A DNA stretch of 64,000 nucleotides from Actimicrobium sp047621345 (GTDB lineage: Bacteria; Pseudomonadota; Gammaproteobacteria; Burkholderiales; Burkholderiaceae_D): positions 1 to 64,000 of the forward strand of contig JBLHLW010000016.1 of the NCBI GenBank assembly GCA_047621345.1. The letters are read 5' to 3'. The translations under genes and the position numbers were made by a program. This document shows positions 42,774-51,612 of this stretch, in pieces. Under the pieces are notes generated by a model. That model did no database searches. It saw only the letters and a list, made by a program, of their open reading frames with translations, and was not told the origin of the DNA. Every line of letters begins with the position of its first letter. Position 1 is the first letter of the stretch.

Positions 42774-43664
42774 TCACCCAATCACCCCTAACCACAACGG
42801 CAACGTCAGCACCGACATCAACGTCCCCGCCGAAATCAAAAACGCCACGAACGGTCCATTGCCGCCCATGCGTGCAGCTAGCACGTAGGCGCTGGAAGCC
42901 GTTGGCAGGGCGCTGAACATCACGACGATTTGCAGTTGTAGCGGCGGCAAGCCGAGACTTCTGCCCAGGAACCAGGCCAGTGCCGGCAGTGCCAGCAACT
43001 TGATGGCGATGAAATAAGCCGCCATGCCTTTGGCCTGATGCAACCCGGACAATCGCAGCCCCGCACCGACCGTGATGAGGCCGATGGCAATCGCGGCATT
43101 GCCGATACGCGAGAGTGTGGCGCCGATGAAGTCGGGGATTGGCACGCCGGCAAAGTTACACGCCAGGCCCAGCACAGTCGCCAGCAACAGCGGATTTTTT
43201 ATCAGTTCGCGCAGCAGGCCACCCTTGCGATGGACCAGCGCATGGACTGCTGCGACATTGCACAGCGGGACAGAAAAGCCAATGATCAGTGCCATCAGCG
43301 CAGTACCCGTATCGCCGCCTAGCCGCGATGCCACAGCCAGCGCAATGTACGAATTGAAGCGAAAGGCGGTTTGTACGCCGGACTCGAACAGCATCGGTCC
43401 GGGCCGGAACAATGGCTTGGCCAGCCATCCAAGGGCAACCCCGGACAGGCAGGTGAGCAACGCAACCTGCAGCATCTTGCCGGTGCTGGCAAAGTCGAGA
43501 GGCGCGCGCGCGGTGGCGTAAAACAGCAGGCTCGGGAAGAGCACGTAGTACACCAGCTTTTCCAGACCAGTCCAGAATGCCGGCTCCCAGCGGGTGATGC
43601 GAAACAGCACGAGGCCCAGCAGGATCAGCGTGAAATCGGGAAGCAGCAGGAAAGCAAGAGACAT
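42774..43664 (-). CDS. AEC-family (auxin efflux carrier) transporter
   Basis: A 296-residue integral membrane protein with about ten helices in two repeats, typical of the AEC family (malonate/malate or auxin efflux carriers). Characteristic are GLEKLVYYVLFPSLLF near the start and NPLLLATVLGLACNFAGVPIP near the middle. Substrate unknown; bacterial members often carry organic acids. It lies just downstream of the response-regulator gene for dicarboxylate uptake, same strand, 16 bases apart, so co-transcription is likely. Confidence 0.88.
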   Translation of the reverse strand: MSLAFLLLPDFTLILLGLVLFRITRWEPAFWTGLEKLVYYVLFPSLLFYATARAPLDFASTGKMLQVALLTCLSGVALGWLAKPLFRPGPMLFESGVQTAFRFNSYIALAVASRLGGDTGTALMALIIGFSVPLCNVAAVHALVHRKGGLLRELIKNPLLLATVLGLACNFAGVPIPDFIGATLSRIGNAAIAIGLITVGAGLRLSGLHQAKGMAAYFIAIKLLALPALAWFLGRSLGLPPLQLQIVVMFSALPTASSAYVLAARMGGNGPFVAFLISAGTLMSVLTLPLWLGVIG

Positions 43665-43680
43665 GGATGGTCGATCAGGG

Positions 43681-44268
43681 TTATTTCAGCAAGACTGCCA
43701 GTTCGACAGCGGTCTTCACATTCATCTTGTCGAAGATATGGGCGCGGTGGACTTCGACGGTGCGCATGCTGATGCCGAGTTGGTCGGCGATGACTTTGTT
43801 CATTTTGCCGATCAGAATTAACTCCAAGACTTCGCGTTCACGTGCCGACAGGCTCTCTAGCCGCACCTGCACCAGCGCCCGGACGCCCGCGTCGCGCGAC
43901 GCCGCCAGCGCTTCTTCGACGCGGTCGATCAGTTTGTTATCGTTGAACGGTTTTTCAAAAAAGTCGAAGGCGCCGCGCTTGAGGCTGTCGACGGCCATCG
44001 GCACATCACCATGGCCGGTCAGGAAAATCACGGGTAGCCGAAGGGTCAGCTTGCGCTTGGCCATGATGTCAAACAGCACGGCGCCGCTGGTTTCTGGCAT
44101 GCGGATATCGAGCAGTACGCAGTCACCCTGCGGGTCGAAGACAGCTTGCTCGACCGCTGCCAGAAAGGTATCGGCACCGTCATAGGCTTTGGCGGTGATC
44201 CCACGCGAGCGGGCCAGCCAGCTCAGCGAGTCGCGGATCGCTTCTTCATCATCAACGATATGCAGCAT
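43681..44268 (-). CDS. dctR: DctR-type (FixJ family) response regulator
   Basis: A 195-residue regulator: receiver domain with the acidic pocket DDEE and phosphorylation site Asp54 (LLDIRMP), Thr and Lys (LTGHG, EKPF), then a LuxR/FixJ-type helix-turn-helix (SAREREVLELILIGKMNKVI to RTVEVHR). It lies 30 bases after the sensor kinase gene, and the pair is divergent from a dctPQM TRAP transporter. That is the layout of DctS/DctR control of C4-dicarboxylate uptake. The symbol is given by this context. Confidence 0.85.
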   Translation of the reverse strand: MLHIVDDEEAIRDSLSWLARSRGITAKAYDGADTFLAAVEQAVFDPQGDCVLLDIRMPETSGAVLFDIMAKRKLTLRLPVIFLTGHGDVPMAVDSLKRGAFDFFEKPFNDNKLIDRVEEALAASRDAGVRALVQVRLESLSAREREVLELILIGKMNKVIADQLGISMRTVEVHRAHIFDKMNVKTAVELAVLLK

Positions 44269-44298
44269 CGGAAATCCTGTCTCTGAAAGTGGGCGCCG

Positions 44299-46344
44299 TT
44301 AGGTCCGTGGCGGGATGGCCAACTCGTCGTCGGCGAACGGCAGGGCGAACTGAAAAATAGTGCCTCCGGCCGGGTTGGTCGCGTGGGTCAACCTGCCGCC
44401 GTGGAACTCGATGGCGGTGCGGCAGATGTTGAGGCCCATCCCCATCCCTTCCGATTTAGTCGAAAAGAACGGCGAGTATAGTCGCTCCGCAACATTTTCC
44501 GGTATGCCGTGGCCTTGATCAATGATCTCGATCAGCACGGCCGGCTGGCCGGCCGCCGTCAACGTGCGGCTCAGGCAAAGACGCAGCAGACGTTGTCTGG
44601 ACGGCATCTGCTGCATCGATTCGATTGCGTTACGGGTCAGGTTGAGGATGACTTGTTCGAGCAGGACGCGGTCACCTAGCACCATCGGCAGGTCGGCTGC
44701 GACGGTGATCACGATTCTGGTGACCGACGGTTGGGCCTGCAAAGCAATCAGTGGCTCAAGGGTGTCGAGGATGGCGGCCATGCTGACCGCTTCGCGCAGC
44801 GGTTCGCGCTGCTTGACGAACGCATGCACGCTGCGAATAATCTGGCCGGCGCGCAGCGCTTGGGCGGCGGCTTTTTCGAGCGCCGGTTTAAGTAGCGCGC
44901 GATGGTCGTCGCCACTGTTGGTCGGGTCACTCAACAAGTTCAGCGCGCCGGTGGTGTAGCTCGAAATGGCGGCGAGTGGCTGATTGAGTTCATGCGCTAG
45001 CGTTGACGCGATTTCGCCCATGCTGGCCAGACGTGCGCTGGCCTGCAGTTTTTCTTGCTGGCGCAAATTGAGGTCTTCGGCTTGCTTGCTCTCGGTGATG
45101 TCGAGTATGGAACCCATCCAGCCGGTCTGTTTGCCGTCGAGGTCGCGCAGGGCCGATTCAAAAATCAGGACGGGAAAGCGTTCGCCATTGGCGCGCTGAA
45201 AAATCGTCTCGAAGCCTTTCTGGGTGACCGTGCCCGCCATGACTTCGGCAAAGCGCTTCTCGTAATCCGGCGTCGCTTCCGGGGCCCAATAGGGCATCGG
45301 TGGCAACTTGCCGATCAAGCTTTCGGCTGGCATGTCGACCATTTTGCAGAAGGCCGGATTGGCGTAGGTGACGCGTCCTTCCAGGTCGCGTGCGCGCAAG
45401 CCTGTTACCAGGGAGTTTTCCATGGCGGTACGAAAGGTCACCTGTTCGCGCAAGGCGCCCTCGGTGGCGAGGCGGCGGTTGATGTCGCGCCACAGCGCCC
45501 ACAGACTCCAGACCAATCCCAGCGACAGGGCAATGACCGAACCCATCAGCAGGTTAGGCAGCAAGCGTGGTGCTGCCTTGACGCTATTGGTGCGCAGCGT
45601 CACGGTTTGACCGTTCAGGTCGAGCGTACGCTGATGGGTGTAGACGCCGCGTCCGGGACCGCCGGCCGCACGCCGTGCGATCAGTTTGTCGTCGATGTCG
45701 AGCAGATCGATCTGATTATCTTGGGCAAACCACCACGGCACCATTTCGTCGAGGATGGCACTGGTGGAGTACGACAGCATTAGCGCACCACGATATTTTT
45801 TTTCTGTAAACATGGGGACGAAATAGTCGAACAGCACCGGGCTTGCCGCCCCTAATTGCGCCATTGGTCGGCTATAGCTCGGCACCTTGCTATCGATCGC
45901 GTGGGCCAGCGCTTCTTGTGCCGGCAACGGCCATTGCGTCAGCGTCTGCGGCAAATCGTTGTAGCCGTTGCTGGCAAGGGTGTTGCCTTCGGCATCGAGC
46001 CAGCCGATGCGCTTGATTTCCCGGGTTCCGGTCAGCAGCGTCGCCGCGCGATCATTGAATTTTTGAGGCGGCAGCTGACCGTCGAGGATTTCGGAGGCGA
46101 TCAGTCGCAGGCTTTCGTTGCTGCGATCGAGCTGGAAGCGGATGGTTTGCTCGACCCACAAGGTATCGGCGATCAGTTGTTCCTGGCGTTCGTTACTTTC
46201 CATCCGTTGGGCCTGCCAAGGCAGTCCGGTCAGGATGCCAAGGAATAACAACACCAGCACACCCGGCAGCACCCAGCGCCATGTCTGGCGGCGCACTGCT
46301 GCGAGCGGATTGAACAAAGAGGGCAGCGGCGTCATGGTCAGCAT
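44299..46344 (-). CDS. dctS: DctS-type membrane histidine kinase
   Basis: A 681-residue sensor kinase: membrane helix (about 24-44), periplasmic sensor region (about 45-275), second helix (about 275-300), a PAS domain (about 315-430), the HisKA H-box with the phospho-accepting His451 (STLAHELNQPLAA), and the ATPase domain (NLTRNAIESM, DQGHGIP, GMGMGLNICRT). It presumably senses dicarboxylates outside the cell and activates DctR. Two candidate starts (46344 and 46335) lack clear ribosome sites; the longer one is used. Confidence 0.88.
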   Translation of the reverse strand: MLTMTPLPSLFNPLAAVRRQTWRWVLPGVLVLLFLGILTGLPWQAQRMESNERQEQLIADTLWVEQTIRFQLDRSNESLRLIASEILDGQLPPQKFNDRAATLLTGTREIKRIGWLDAEGNTLASNGYNDLPQTLTQWPLPAQEALAHAIDSKVPSYSRPMAQLGAASPVLFDYFVPMFTEKKYRGALMLSYSTSAILDEMVPWWFAQDNQIDLLDIDDKLIARRAAGGPGRGVYTHQRTLDLNGQTVTLRTNSVKAAPRLLPNLLMGSVIALSLGLVWSLWALWRDINRRLATEGALREQVTFRTAMENSLVTGLRARDLEGRVTYANPAFCKMVDMPAESLIGKLPPMPYWAPEATPDYEKRFAEVMAGTVTQKGFETIFQRANGERFPVLIFESALRDLDGKQTGWMGSILDITESKQAEDLNLRQQEKLQASARLASMGEIASTLAHELNQPLAAISSYTTGALNLLSDPTNSGDDHRALLKPALEKAAAQALRAGQIIRSVHAFVKQREPLREAVSMAAILDTLEPLIALQAQPSVTRIVITVAADLPMVLGDRVLLEQVILNLTRNAIESMQQMPSRQRLLRLCLSRTLTAAGQPAVLIEIIDQGHGIPENVAERLYSPFFSTKSEGMGMGLNICRTAIEFHGGRLTHATNPAGGTIFQFALPFADDELAIPPRT

Positions 46345-46465
46345 ACAAAATCGGGCCTCCAGTGTAGCCGAGCGCGACTGCGGTTATCCACAGTTGATTC
46401 GGATAAGGCCGGTCACGACAATAGCGACTGAAAAAAATCACCCGACGAATCACCCTGGAGATCTC

Positions 46466-47479
46466 ATGCAACGACGTACATTCACCCTGTCTACTCTGGC
46501 CCTGTCGGCAGCCTTGCTCATGAGCAGTAACGCGATGGCGCAAACACCGATCATCATCAAGTTCAGCCACGTGGTGGCCAACGATACGCCGAAGGGTAAG
46601 GCTGCAGAGCGATTCCGGGAATTGGTTGAAAAAAACCTGAAAGGTCGCGTCAAGGTCGAGTTGTATCCGAACAGCACGCTCTACAAAGACAAGGAAGAGC
46701 TCGAGGCGCTGCAGCTTGGTGCTGTTCAAATGCTGGCACCGTCGCTGGCCAAGTTCGGTCCACTGGGCGTCAAGGAATTTGAACTGTTCGACCTGCCGTA
46801 CATTTTTCCGGGTAAGGACGTGTTGTACCGCGTCACCGAAGGTCCAATCGGCAAGGATCTCTTCAATAAGCTTGAAACAAAAGGCATTACCGGGTTGGCT
46901 TTTTGGGACAATGGCTTCAAGGTCATGTCCGCCAACAAGCCACTGAAAACACCGGCTGATTTCAAGGGCCTGAAGATGCGTATCCAGTCATCCAAGGTAC
47001 TCGATGCCCAGATGCGCGCACTGGGTGCGAACCCGCAAGTGCTGGCTTTCTCCGAGGTCTATCAGGCGCTGCAGACCGGCGTAGTTGATGGCACTGAAAA
47101 TCCGCCTTCGAACCTGTACACCCAGAAAATGCATGAAGTCCAAAGTAATGTGACGGTCTCGAACCACGGTTACTTGGGCTACGCCGTCATCGTCAACAAG
47201 AAGTTCTGGGATGGCTTGCCGGCTGATGTGCGCACTGGTCTCGAAGCAGCAATGAAAGACGCCACCAAGTACGCCAACGCGATTGCCCAACAAGAGAACG
47301 ACAAGGCACTCGACGCAGTTCGCAAGTCTGGCAAGACGGATGTTTACGTCTTGAACGAAACCGAAAAAGCCGAATGGCGCAAAGCCTTGCTGCCGGTCCG
47401 TAAAGATATGGAGTCGCGTATCGGCAAGGATCTGATCAATTCCGTTGCCAAGGAAGCGACGACGCTCGGTTACAAGTAA
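46466..47479 (+). CDS. dctP: TRAP transporter substrate-binding protein DctP
   Basis: A 337-residue periplasmic binding protein of the DctP family, with signal peptide (cleavage near SNAMAQTP, about residue 25). The body carries PKGKAAERFRELVEKNLKGR and the MRIQSSKVLDAQMRALGANP region with the conserved Arg that contacts carboxylates. Likely ligand: C4-dicarboxylates (succinate, malate, fumarate), from the DctSR context. The ATG at 46466 follows GGAG by 5 bases. A hairpin lies in the gap before dctQ. Confidence 0.92.
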   Translation: MQRRTFTLSTLALSAALLMSSNAMAQTPIIIKFSHVVANDTPKGKAAERFRELVEKNLKGRVKVELYPNSTLYKDKEELEALQLGAVQMLAPSLAKFGPLGVKEFELFDLPYIFPGKDVLYRVTEGPIGKDLFNKLETKGITGLAFWDNGFKVMSANKPLKTPADFKGLKMRIQSSKVLDAQMRALGANPQVLAFSEVYQALQTGVVDGTENPPSNLYTQKMHEVQSNVTVSNHGYLGYAVIVNKKFWDGLPADVRTGLEAAMKDATKYANAIAQQENDKALDAVRKSGKTDVYVLNETEKAEWRKALLPVRKDMESRIGKDLINSVAKEATTLGYK

Positions 47480-47539
47480 TCGGACATGGCTGGCTGAAAT
47501 AACTGCATGAAGTCACTGCAGCCAAGCACTTGCAGTCAC

Positions 47540-47563
47540 GCAGCGGGACGCTCGTCCCGCTGC
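47540..47563 (+). terminator. Hairpin between dctP and dctQ
   Basis: GCAGCGGGAC and GTCCCGCTGC form a perfect 10-base stem with a 4-base loop, without a following T run. It is likely an mRNA-stabilising or partial stop that lets dctP be made in excess of dctQM, as expected for a binding protein. This is inference. Confidence 0.55.
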
Positions 47564-47649
47564 AGAACGACCTACGTATCAACAGCATCACCCGCCTCAC
47601 AGTAAGTTTGTACAGCACAATAAAAACAACCATTTGCAGGGAGTTCCCC

Positions 47650-48210
47650 ATGAAATTGCTCGACCATCTCGAGGAGTGGCTTATTGCCGCACTGATGGCG
47701 TCGGCCACCGTGATCATTTTTGTCGCTGTGATCCATCGCTATCTGTCCGGCTTGCCGATTCCCTACATGCAGGATTACCTGATCAGCCTCAATACCAGCT
47801 GGGCTCAGGAGCTGTGCATTTATCTATTCGTCTGGATGGCCAAATTCGGCGCTGCTTATGGTGTGCGTACTGGCATCCACGTTGGCGTCGATGTCCTGAT
47901 CAACCAGCTCAATACGCCATGGCGCAACAAGTTTGTCGTCTTCGGCTTACTTTCCGGCGCGACGTTTACCGCCATCGTCGGCACGCTGGGAGCGAGTTTT
48001 GTCTACCAGATTGCGCAGCATTCCAGTACGTCCGAAGTGATGGAGGTCCCGATGTGGATCGTCTATCTGGCCGTGCCGCTCGGCTCGTACCTGATGTCGT
48101 TCCGTTTCCTGCAAGTGACCTGGGCTTTCATCAAGACCGGCGAGTTGCCCAAGCATGACCATTCGTTTGTCGAAGGTCTCGAAGAAGAAGTTGCAGGGGG
48201 CAAGGCATGA
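47650..48210 (+). CDS. dctQ: TRAP transporter small permease DctQ
   Basis: A 186-residue membrane protein with four predicted helices (about 12-32, 55-78, 98-120, 140-160), the layout of DctQ. It pairs with DctM and the binding protein DctP. The ATG at 47650 follows a GGGAG site. Its stop overlaps the dctM start by 4 bases (ATGA), so the two are translated together. Confidence 0.9.
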   Translation: MKLLDHLEEWLIAALMASATVIIFVAVIHRYLSGLPIPYMQDYLISLNTSWAQELCIYLFVWMAKFGAAYGVRTGIHVGVDVLINQLNTPWRNKFVVFGLLSGATFTAIVGTLGASFVYQIAQHSSTSEVMEVPMWIVYLAVPLGSYLMSFRFLQVTWAFIKTGELPKHDHSFVEGLEEEVAGGKA

Positions 48211-49487
48211 ACGCACTGATTATTTTTGTATTGTTGTTCACGTTGATGTTGACGGGCATGCCGATCTCGATTTCGCTCGGTCTGACGGTACTGACGTTCC
48301 TGTTTACGATGACCGATGTGCCGATCGAATCGGTGGCCCTGAAGCTGTTCACCGGCATTGAGAAATTCGAAATCATGGCGATCCCGTTCTTTATTCTGGC
48401 GGGAAATTTCTTGACCCACGGTGGGGTAGCGCGACGCATGATTAACTTCGCCTCGTCGATGGTCGGGCACTGGCATGGTGGTCTGGCGCTCGCTGGCGTG
48501 ATGGCTTGTGCATTGTTCGCGGCGGTTTCGGGTTCGTCGCCAGCGACCGTCGTGGCGATTGGCTCGATCATCCTGCCGGCGATGGTGAAGCAAGGTTATC
48601 CGAAGAGTTTCGGTGCCGGCGTCATTACCACCTCCGGTGCGCTCGGCATCCTGATCCCACCCTCGATCGTGATGGTGATGTATTCGGTTTCGACCAACAC
48701 GTCGGTTGGCAAGTTATTCATGGCCGGCGTGATTCCCGGCATCATGCTGGCGTTTTTCCTCGGACTGACGACTTGGTATCTGGCGCGCAAAAACAATTAT
48801 CCGAAGCTCAAGAAAGCGACCTGGGCGGAGCGCGGCGCCGCCTTTCGCAAGAGCGCCTGGGGTCTGCTGCTGATCGTTATTGTCATGGGCGGCATCTACA
48901 GTGGCAAGTTCACGCCGACCGAAGCCGCAGCAATGGCCGCAGTCTACGCGTTCGTCGTAGCGGTGTTCGTCTACAAGGACATGAGCATGAAGCAGGTGCC
49001 GAAGGTCTTGCTGGATTCGGCAGCGATGTCGGCGATGCTGCTCTACATCATCACGAATGCGGTGCTGTTTTCGTTCCTGATCACCAGCGAAAATATTCCG
49101 CAATCCATGGCTGCCGTGATCACTGACATGGGCATGGGGCCGATCGGTTTCCTGCTGGTCGTGAACGTCCTGTTACTGCTGGCAGGTAACGTGATGGAGC
49201 CCTCATCGATTGTGCTGATCATGGCGCCCATCCTGTTTCCGGTGGCGATGAAGCTGGGTATCGACCCGGTCCACTTCGGCATCCTGATTATCGTCAACAT
49301 GGAAGTCGGCATGTGCCATCCGCCGGTGGGGTTGAACCTGTATGTCGCGTCCGGGATTACCAAGATGGGTATTACCGAGTTGACTGTGGCGGTCTGGCCA
49401 TGGCTGCTGACAATGCTGGCTTTCCTCGGATTGGTGACCTATGTGCCTGCGATTTCACTGTGGTTGCCTAACTTGATTTACAACTGA
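48207..49487 (+). CDS. dctM: TRAP transporter large permease DctM
   Basis: A 426-residue membrane protein with about 12 helices, the transport subunit of the TRAP system driven by a sodium or proton gradient. It carries repeated Gly/Pro-rich segments such as GALGILIPPSIVMVMYS and MEVGMCHPPVGLNLYV typical of DctM. It completes the dctPQM operon. An inverted repeat follows at 49500. Confidence 0.93.
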   Translation: MNALIIFVLLFTLMLTGMPISISLGLTVLTFLFTMTDVPIESVALKLFTGIEKFEIMAIPFFILAGNFLTHGGVARRMINFASSMVGHWHGGLALAGVMACALFAAVSGSSPATVVAIGSIILPAMVKQGYPKSFGAGVITTSGALGILIPPSIVMVMYSVSTNTSVGKLFMAGVIPGIMLAFFLGLTTWYLARKNNYPKLKKATWAERGAAFRKSAWGLLLIVIVMGGIYSGKFTPTEAAAMAAVYAFVVAVFVYKDMSMKQVPKVLLDSAAMSAMLLYIITNAVLFSFLITSENIPQSMAAVITDMGMGPIGFLLVVNVLLLLAGNVMEPSSIVLIMAPILFPVAMKLGIDPVHFGILIIVNMEVGMCHPPVGLNLYVASGITKMGITELTVAVWPWLLTMLAFLGLVTYVPAISLWLPNLIYN

Positions 49488-49499
49488 CCCGTGAGTCAC

Positions 49500-49527
49500 T
49501 TTCATGGTGCGTTGCAGCACCATGAAA
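49500..49527 (+). terminator. Inverted repeat after dctM
   Basis: TTTCATGGTGC and GCACCATGAAA (perfect 11-base arms, 6-base loop) begin 12 bases after the dctM stop. No T run follows, so it may protect the 3' end of the mRNA or be a weak terminator. Confidence 0.45.
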
Positions 49528-49772
49528 AGATTGTGCACAATGTGAAATATCTTGCTTGACGGCAGATTCAATATGTCCGAGACTCCGGTCAGCGTTGAGG
49601 AAATGGCATTCAAATGGTGCAACCAGCCAGCCATGGATTTTCGATGAGCAGGTAAGGCAGGTCAGAATCATGAGGTGGATGGCGCTGATAAAACGGTATC
49701 GATACCGCAGTGAAGAGGAGACGCGTGTTTCGATAAAGCTGTTTAAACAGCATGGAGACACAAGCATGGCTT
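49528..49772. other. Gap before a strong terminator; possible small RNA
   Basis: This stretch holds no gene that I recognise but ends in a strong intrinsic terminator at 49773-49800 reading on the plus strand. A short frame from 49670 (about 34 codons, Arg-rich) ends just before it. Either a small RNA or the 3' leader of an unseen transcript is possible; nothing else supports either. Confidence 0.35.
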
Positions 49773-49800
49773 AAGGCGCATCAGATGATGCGCCTTTTTT
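49773..49800 (+). terminator. Rho-independent terminator upstream of the ogt-like gene
   Basis: AAGGCGCATCA and TGATGCGCCTT form an 11-base stem with a 2-base loop followed by a run of T. It lies 30 bases before the next gene start, in plus orientation, and so must end a transcript coming from upstream. Confidence 0.88.
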
Positions 49801-49829
49801 ATTGGCTTATTTGTTCTATCCTTCCTGTT

Positions 49830-50327
49830 ATGAAAACACGCTCAAGCAGCACCCTTTTTTCCGTGATCGTCCCGGCTCCTTTCGGTGCGATCGGGTTGCG
49901 TACTGGCACTGACGTGGTGCAAGAGTTGGTCTATTTGCCGCCTTCATTTCCAGCCCGTCCAGCCACTGACGCGCTCGCTGAACGGGCTGGAAAGCAGATT
50001 AACCGTTATCTGTCCGACCCGGATTTCCGTTTCGATTTACCGTTGGCCGATGTCGGTACAGCGTTTCAGCGCAAGGTGTGGGCCGTCATTGCCGCGATCC
50101 CGCGCGGCGACGTGTTGACGTATGGCGAGGTCGCGAAGATCATCGGTTCGGCACCGCGCGCGGTGGGTCAGGCCTGCGGTGCCAATTGGTTTCCGCTGCT
50201 CATTGCCTGCCACCGCGTGACGGCCGCCGGCGGATTGGGCGGTTTTTCGCATGACGACAATGCCGCCGGATTTCATCTCGGCGTGAAACGTTGGCTGCTC
50301 GCCCATGAAGGCGTGACCGATGTCTGA
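49830..50327 (+). CDS. Ogt/Ada-type methylated-DNA-protein cysteine methyltransferase
   Basis: A 165-residue alkyl-DNA repair protein. The DNA-binding region is at RKVWAVIAAIPRGDVLTYGEVA (about 85-106). The acceptor Cys lies in LLIACHRVTAAGGLGGF; the family normally reads PCHRV, and here Ala stands before the Cys. The Cys is kept, so activity is likely. The family transfers alkyl groups from O6-guanine to itself. The ATG at 49830 fits family length; longer in-frame starts would run into the terminator. It overlaps xerD by 8 bases. Confidence 0.87.
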   Translation: MKTRSSSTLFSVIVPAPFGAIGLRTGTDVVQELVYLPPSFPARPATDALAERAGKQINRYLSDPDFRFDLPLADVGTAFQRKVWAVIAAIPRGDVLTYGEVAKIIGSAPRAVGQACGANWFPLLIACHRVTAAGGLGGFSHDDNAAGFHLGVKRWLLAHEGVTDV

Positions 50328-51243
50328 TGCGGCCACCCTGAGTGCCGACAGTCGCCAGCACATCGATGCTTTTTGCGACACGCTGTGGCTAGAGGATGGT
50401 CTGGCGAAAAATTCGCTGGAGGCCTACCGCCGTGACCTGACGGCGTTCGCGCTATGGCTTGCTCAGCCTGCTCGGACTGAGCAGACGGGTTTGCTGACGG
50501 TGGCAGCGGCGGACATCAACGGCTATTTTGCAGCGCGTCATGACGCCTCCAAAGCCACCACGGCGAATCGTCGGCTGGCAGTGCTCAAACGGTTCTATCA
50601 ACTGGCGCTGCGCAACAGCCAGATCACCGAGAATCCTTGCCTCAAGCTTCATTCGGCCAAGCAAGCGCCGCGCTTTCCGAAAACGCTGTCGGAAACCAAT
50701 GTCGAGGCGCTGCTGGCGGCGCCCGATGTGACGACGCCTCTCGGACTACGCGACCGGACGATGCTTGAACTGATGTACGCCAGCGGTTTGCGCGTGACCG
50801 AACTGGTGTTGCTCAAAGCGATCGAGGTCAGCCTCAATGACGGCGTGGTGCGTGTCACCGGCAAGGGCAACAAGACGCGCCTGGTACCGTTTGGCGAAGA
50901 AGCACGCAGCTGGATTGAACGCTATCTGGCAGAGGCCCGTGCGCAGATTCTGGCCGGACAGATGGACGATGCGTTGTTCGTGACCGCGCGCGGTGGACCA
51001 ATGACGCGGCAGATGTTCTGGGTGGTCGTGAAAAAATGTGCCGCACGCGCCGAGATCACTGCACCGCTGTCGCCGCACACGTTGCGTCATGCGTTTGCCA
51101 CACATTTGCTGAATCACGGCGCGGACTTGCGCGTGGTGCAATTGCTGCTCGGTCATGCGGATATCTCGACTACGCAAATTTATACCTATGTCGCGCGCGA
51201 ACGACTCAAGGTTCTGCACGCGGCGCACCATCCGCGCGGCTAA
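50320..51243 (+). CDS. xerD: Site-specific tyrosine recombinase XerD
   Basis: A 307-residue tyrosine recombinase: N-terminal SAM-like core-binding domain (about 10-105), then the catalytic domain. The conserved residues are Arg in GLRVTEL, Lys in GKGNKTR, His-x-x-Arg in HTLRHAF, His in LLGHADIS and Tyr in QIYTYV. With XerC it resolves chromosome dimers at dif. The sequence resembles XerD more than XerC, and a chromosomal neighbourhood without mobile elements supports the housekeeping role. It overlaps the ogt-like gene. Confidence 0.92.
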   Translation: MSDAATLSADSRQHIDAFCDTLWLEDGLAKNSLEAYRRDLTAFALWLAQPARTEQTGLLTVAAADINGYFAARHDASKATTANRRLAVLKRFYQLALRNSQITENPCLKLHSAKQAPRFPKTLSETNVEALLAAPDVTTPLGLRDRTMLELMYASGLRVTELVLLKAIEVSLNDGVVRVTGKGNKTRLVPFGEEARSWIERYLAEARAQILAGQMDDALFVTARGGPMTRQMFWVVVKKCAARAEITAPLSPHTLRHAFATHLLNHGADLRVVQLLLGHADISTTQIYTYVARERLKVLHAAHHPRG

Positions 51244-51396
51244 CCTGCCAATGCAGGAAATAATATAAACGATTTCATGCCGGTGGTTTCTCGGGCGGTC
51301 GGAATCCTGTATCCTCCGATGAACGGCTGTGCACCATCAAGCCAGTCAGGTGGTGGCACTTTATTTCCTATCGGTATCGCTTAAAAGGGTGAGACA

Positions 51397-51606
51397 TTGG
51401 CAAAGACAAATTTCCAGTACGAACGTCGACAAAAAGACCTCGAAAAAAAGCGCAAGAAAGAAGAAAAACTCAAGCGCAAAGCCGACAAGAAGGATGAGCC
51501 GGGCGAGGGCGTCGAAGGCGCGGAACCGGTTGATGGGGTCGATTCGGACGATGCGGATGACACGGATGATACGGATGGCGTAGAGCCGGCTGCAGAGCCC
51601 AAATAA
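51397..51606 (+). CDS. Small charged protein with TTG start
   Basis: A 69-residue protein, strongly basic in the first half (QYERRQKDLEKKRKKEEKLK) and strongly acidic in the second (DSDDADDTDDTDG), probably a coiled helix with a disordered tail. The only good start is a TTG at 51397, preceded by AAAGGGTGAG. Similar small proteins occur in other Burkholderiales, but I know no function. It sits between xerD and a convergent gene. The overall charge split is unusual for so short a protein. Confidence 0.6.
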   Translation: MAKTNFQYERRQKDLEKKRKKEEKLKRKADKKDEPGEGVEGAEPVDGVDSDDADDTDDTDGVEPAAEPK

Positions 51607-51612
51607 TAGCGA

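Noticed and set aside
50320..51243. Phage or integron integrase
   Set aside because: The tyrosine recombinase matches housekeeping XerD in length and motifs, and no attachment site or mobile genes adjoin.
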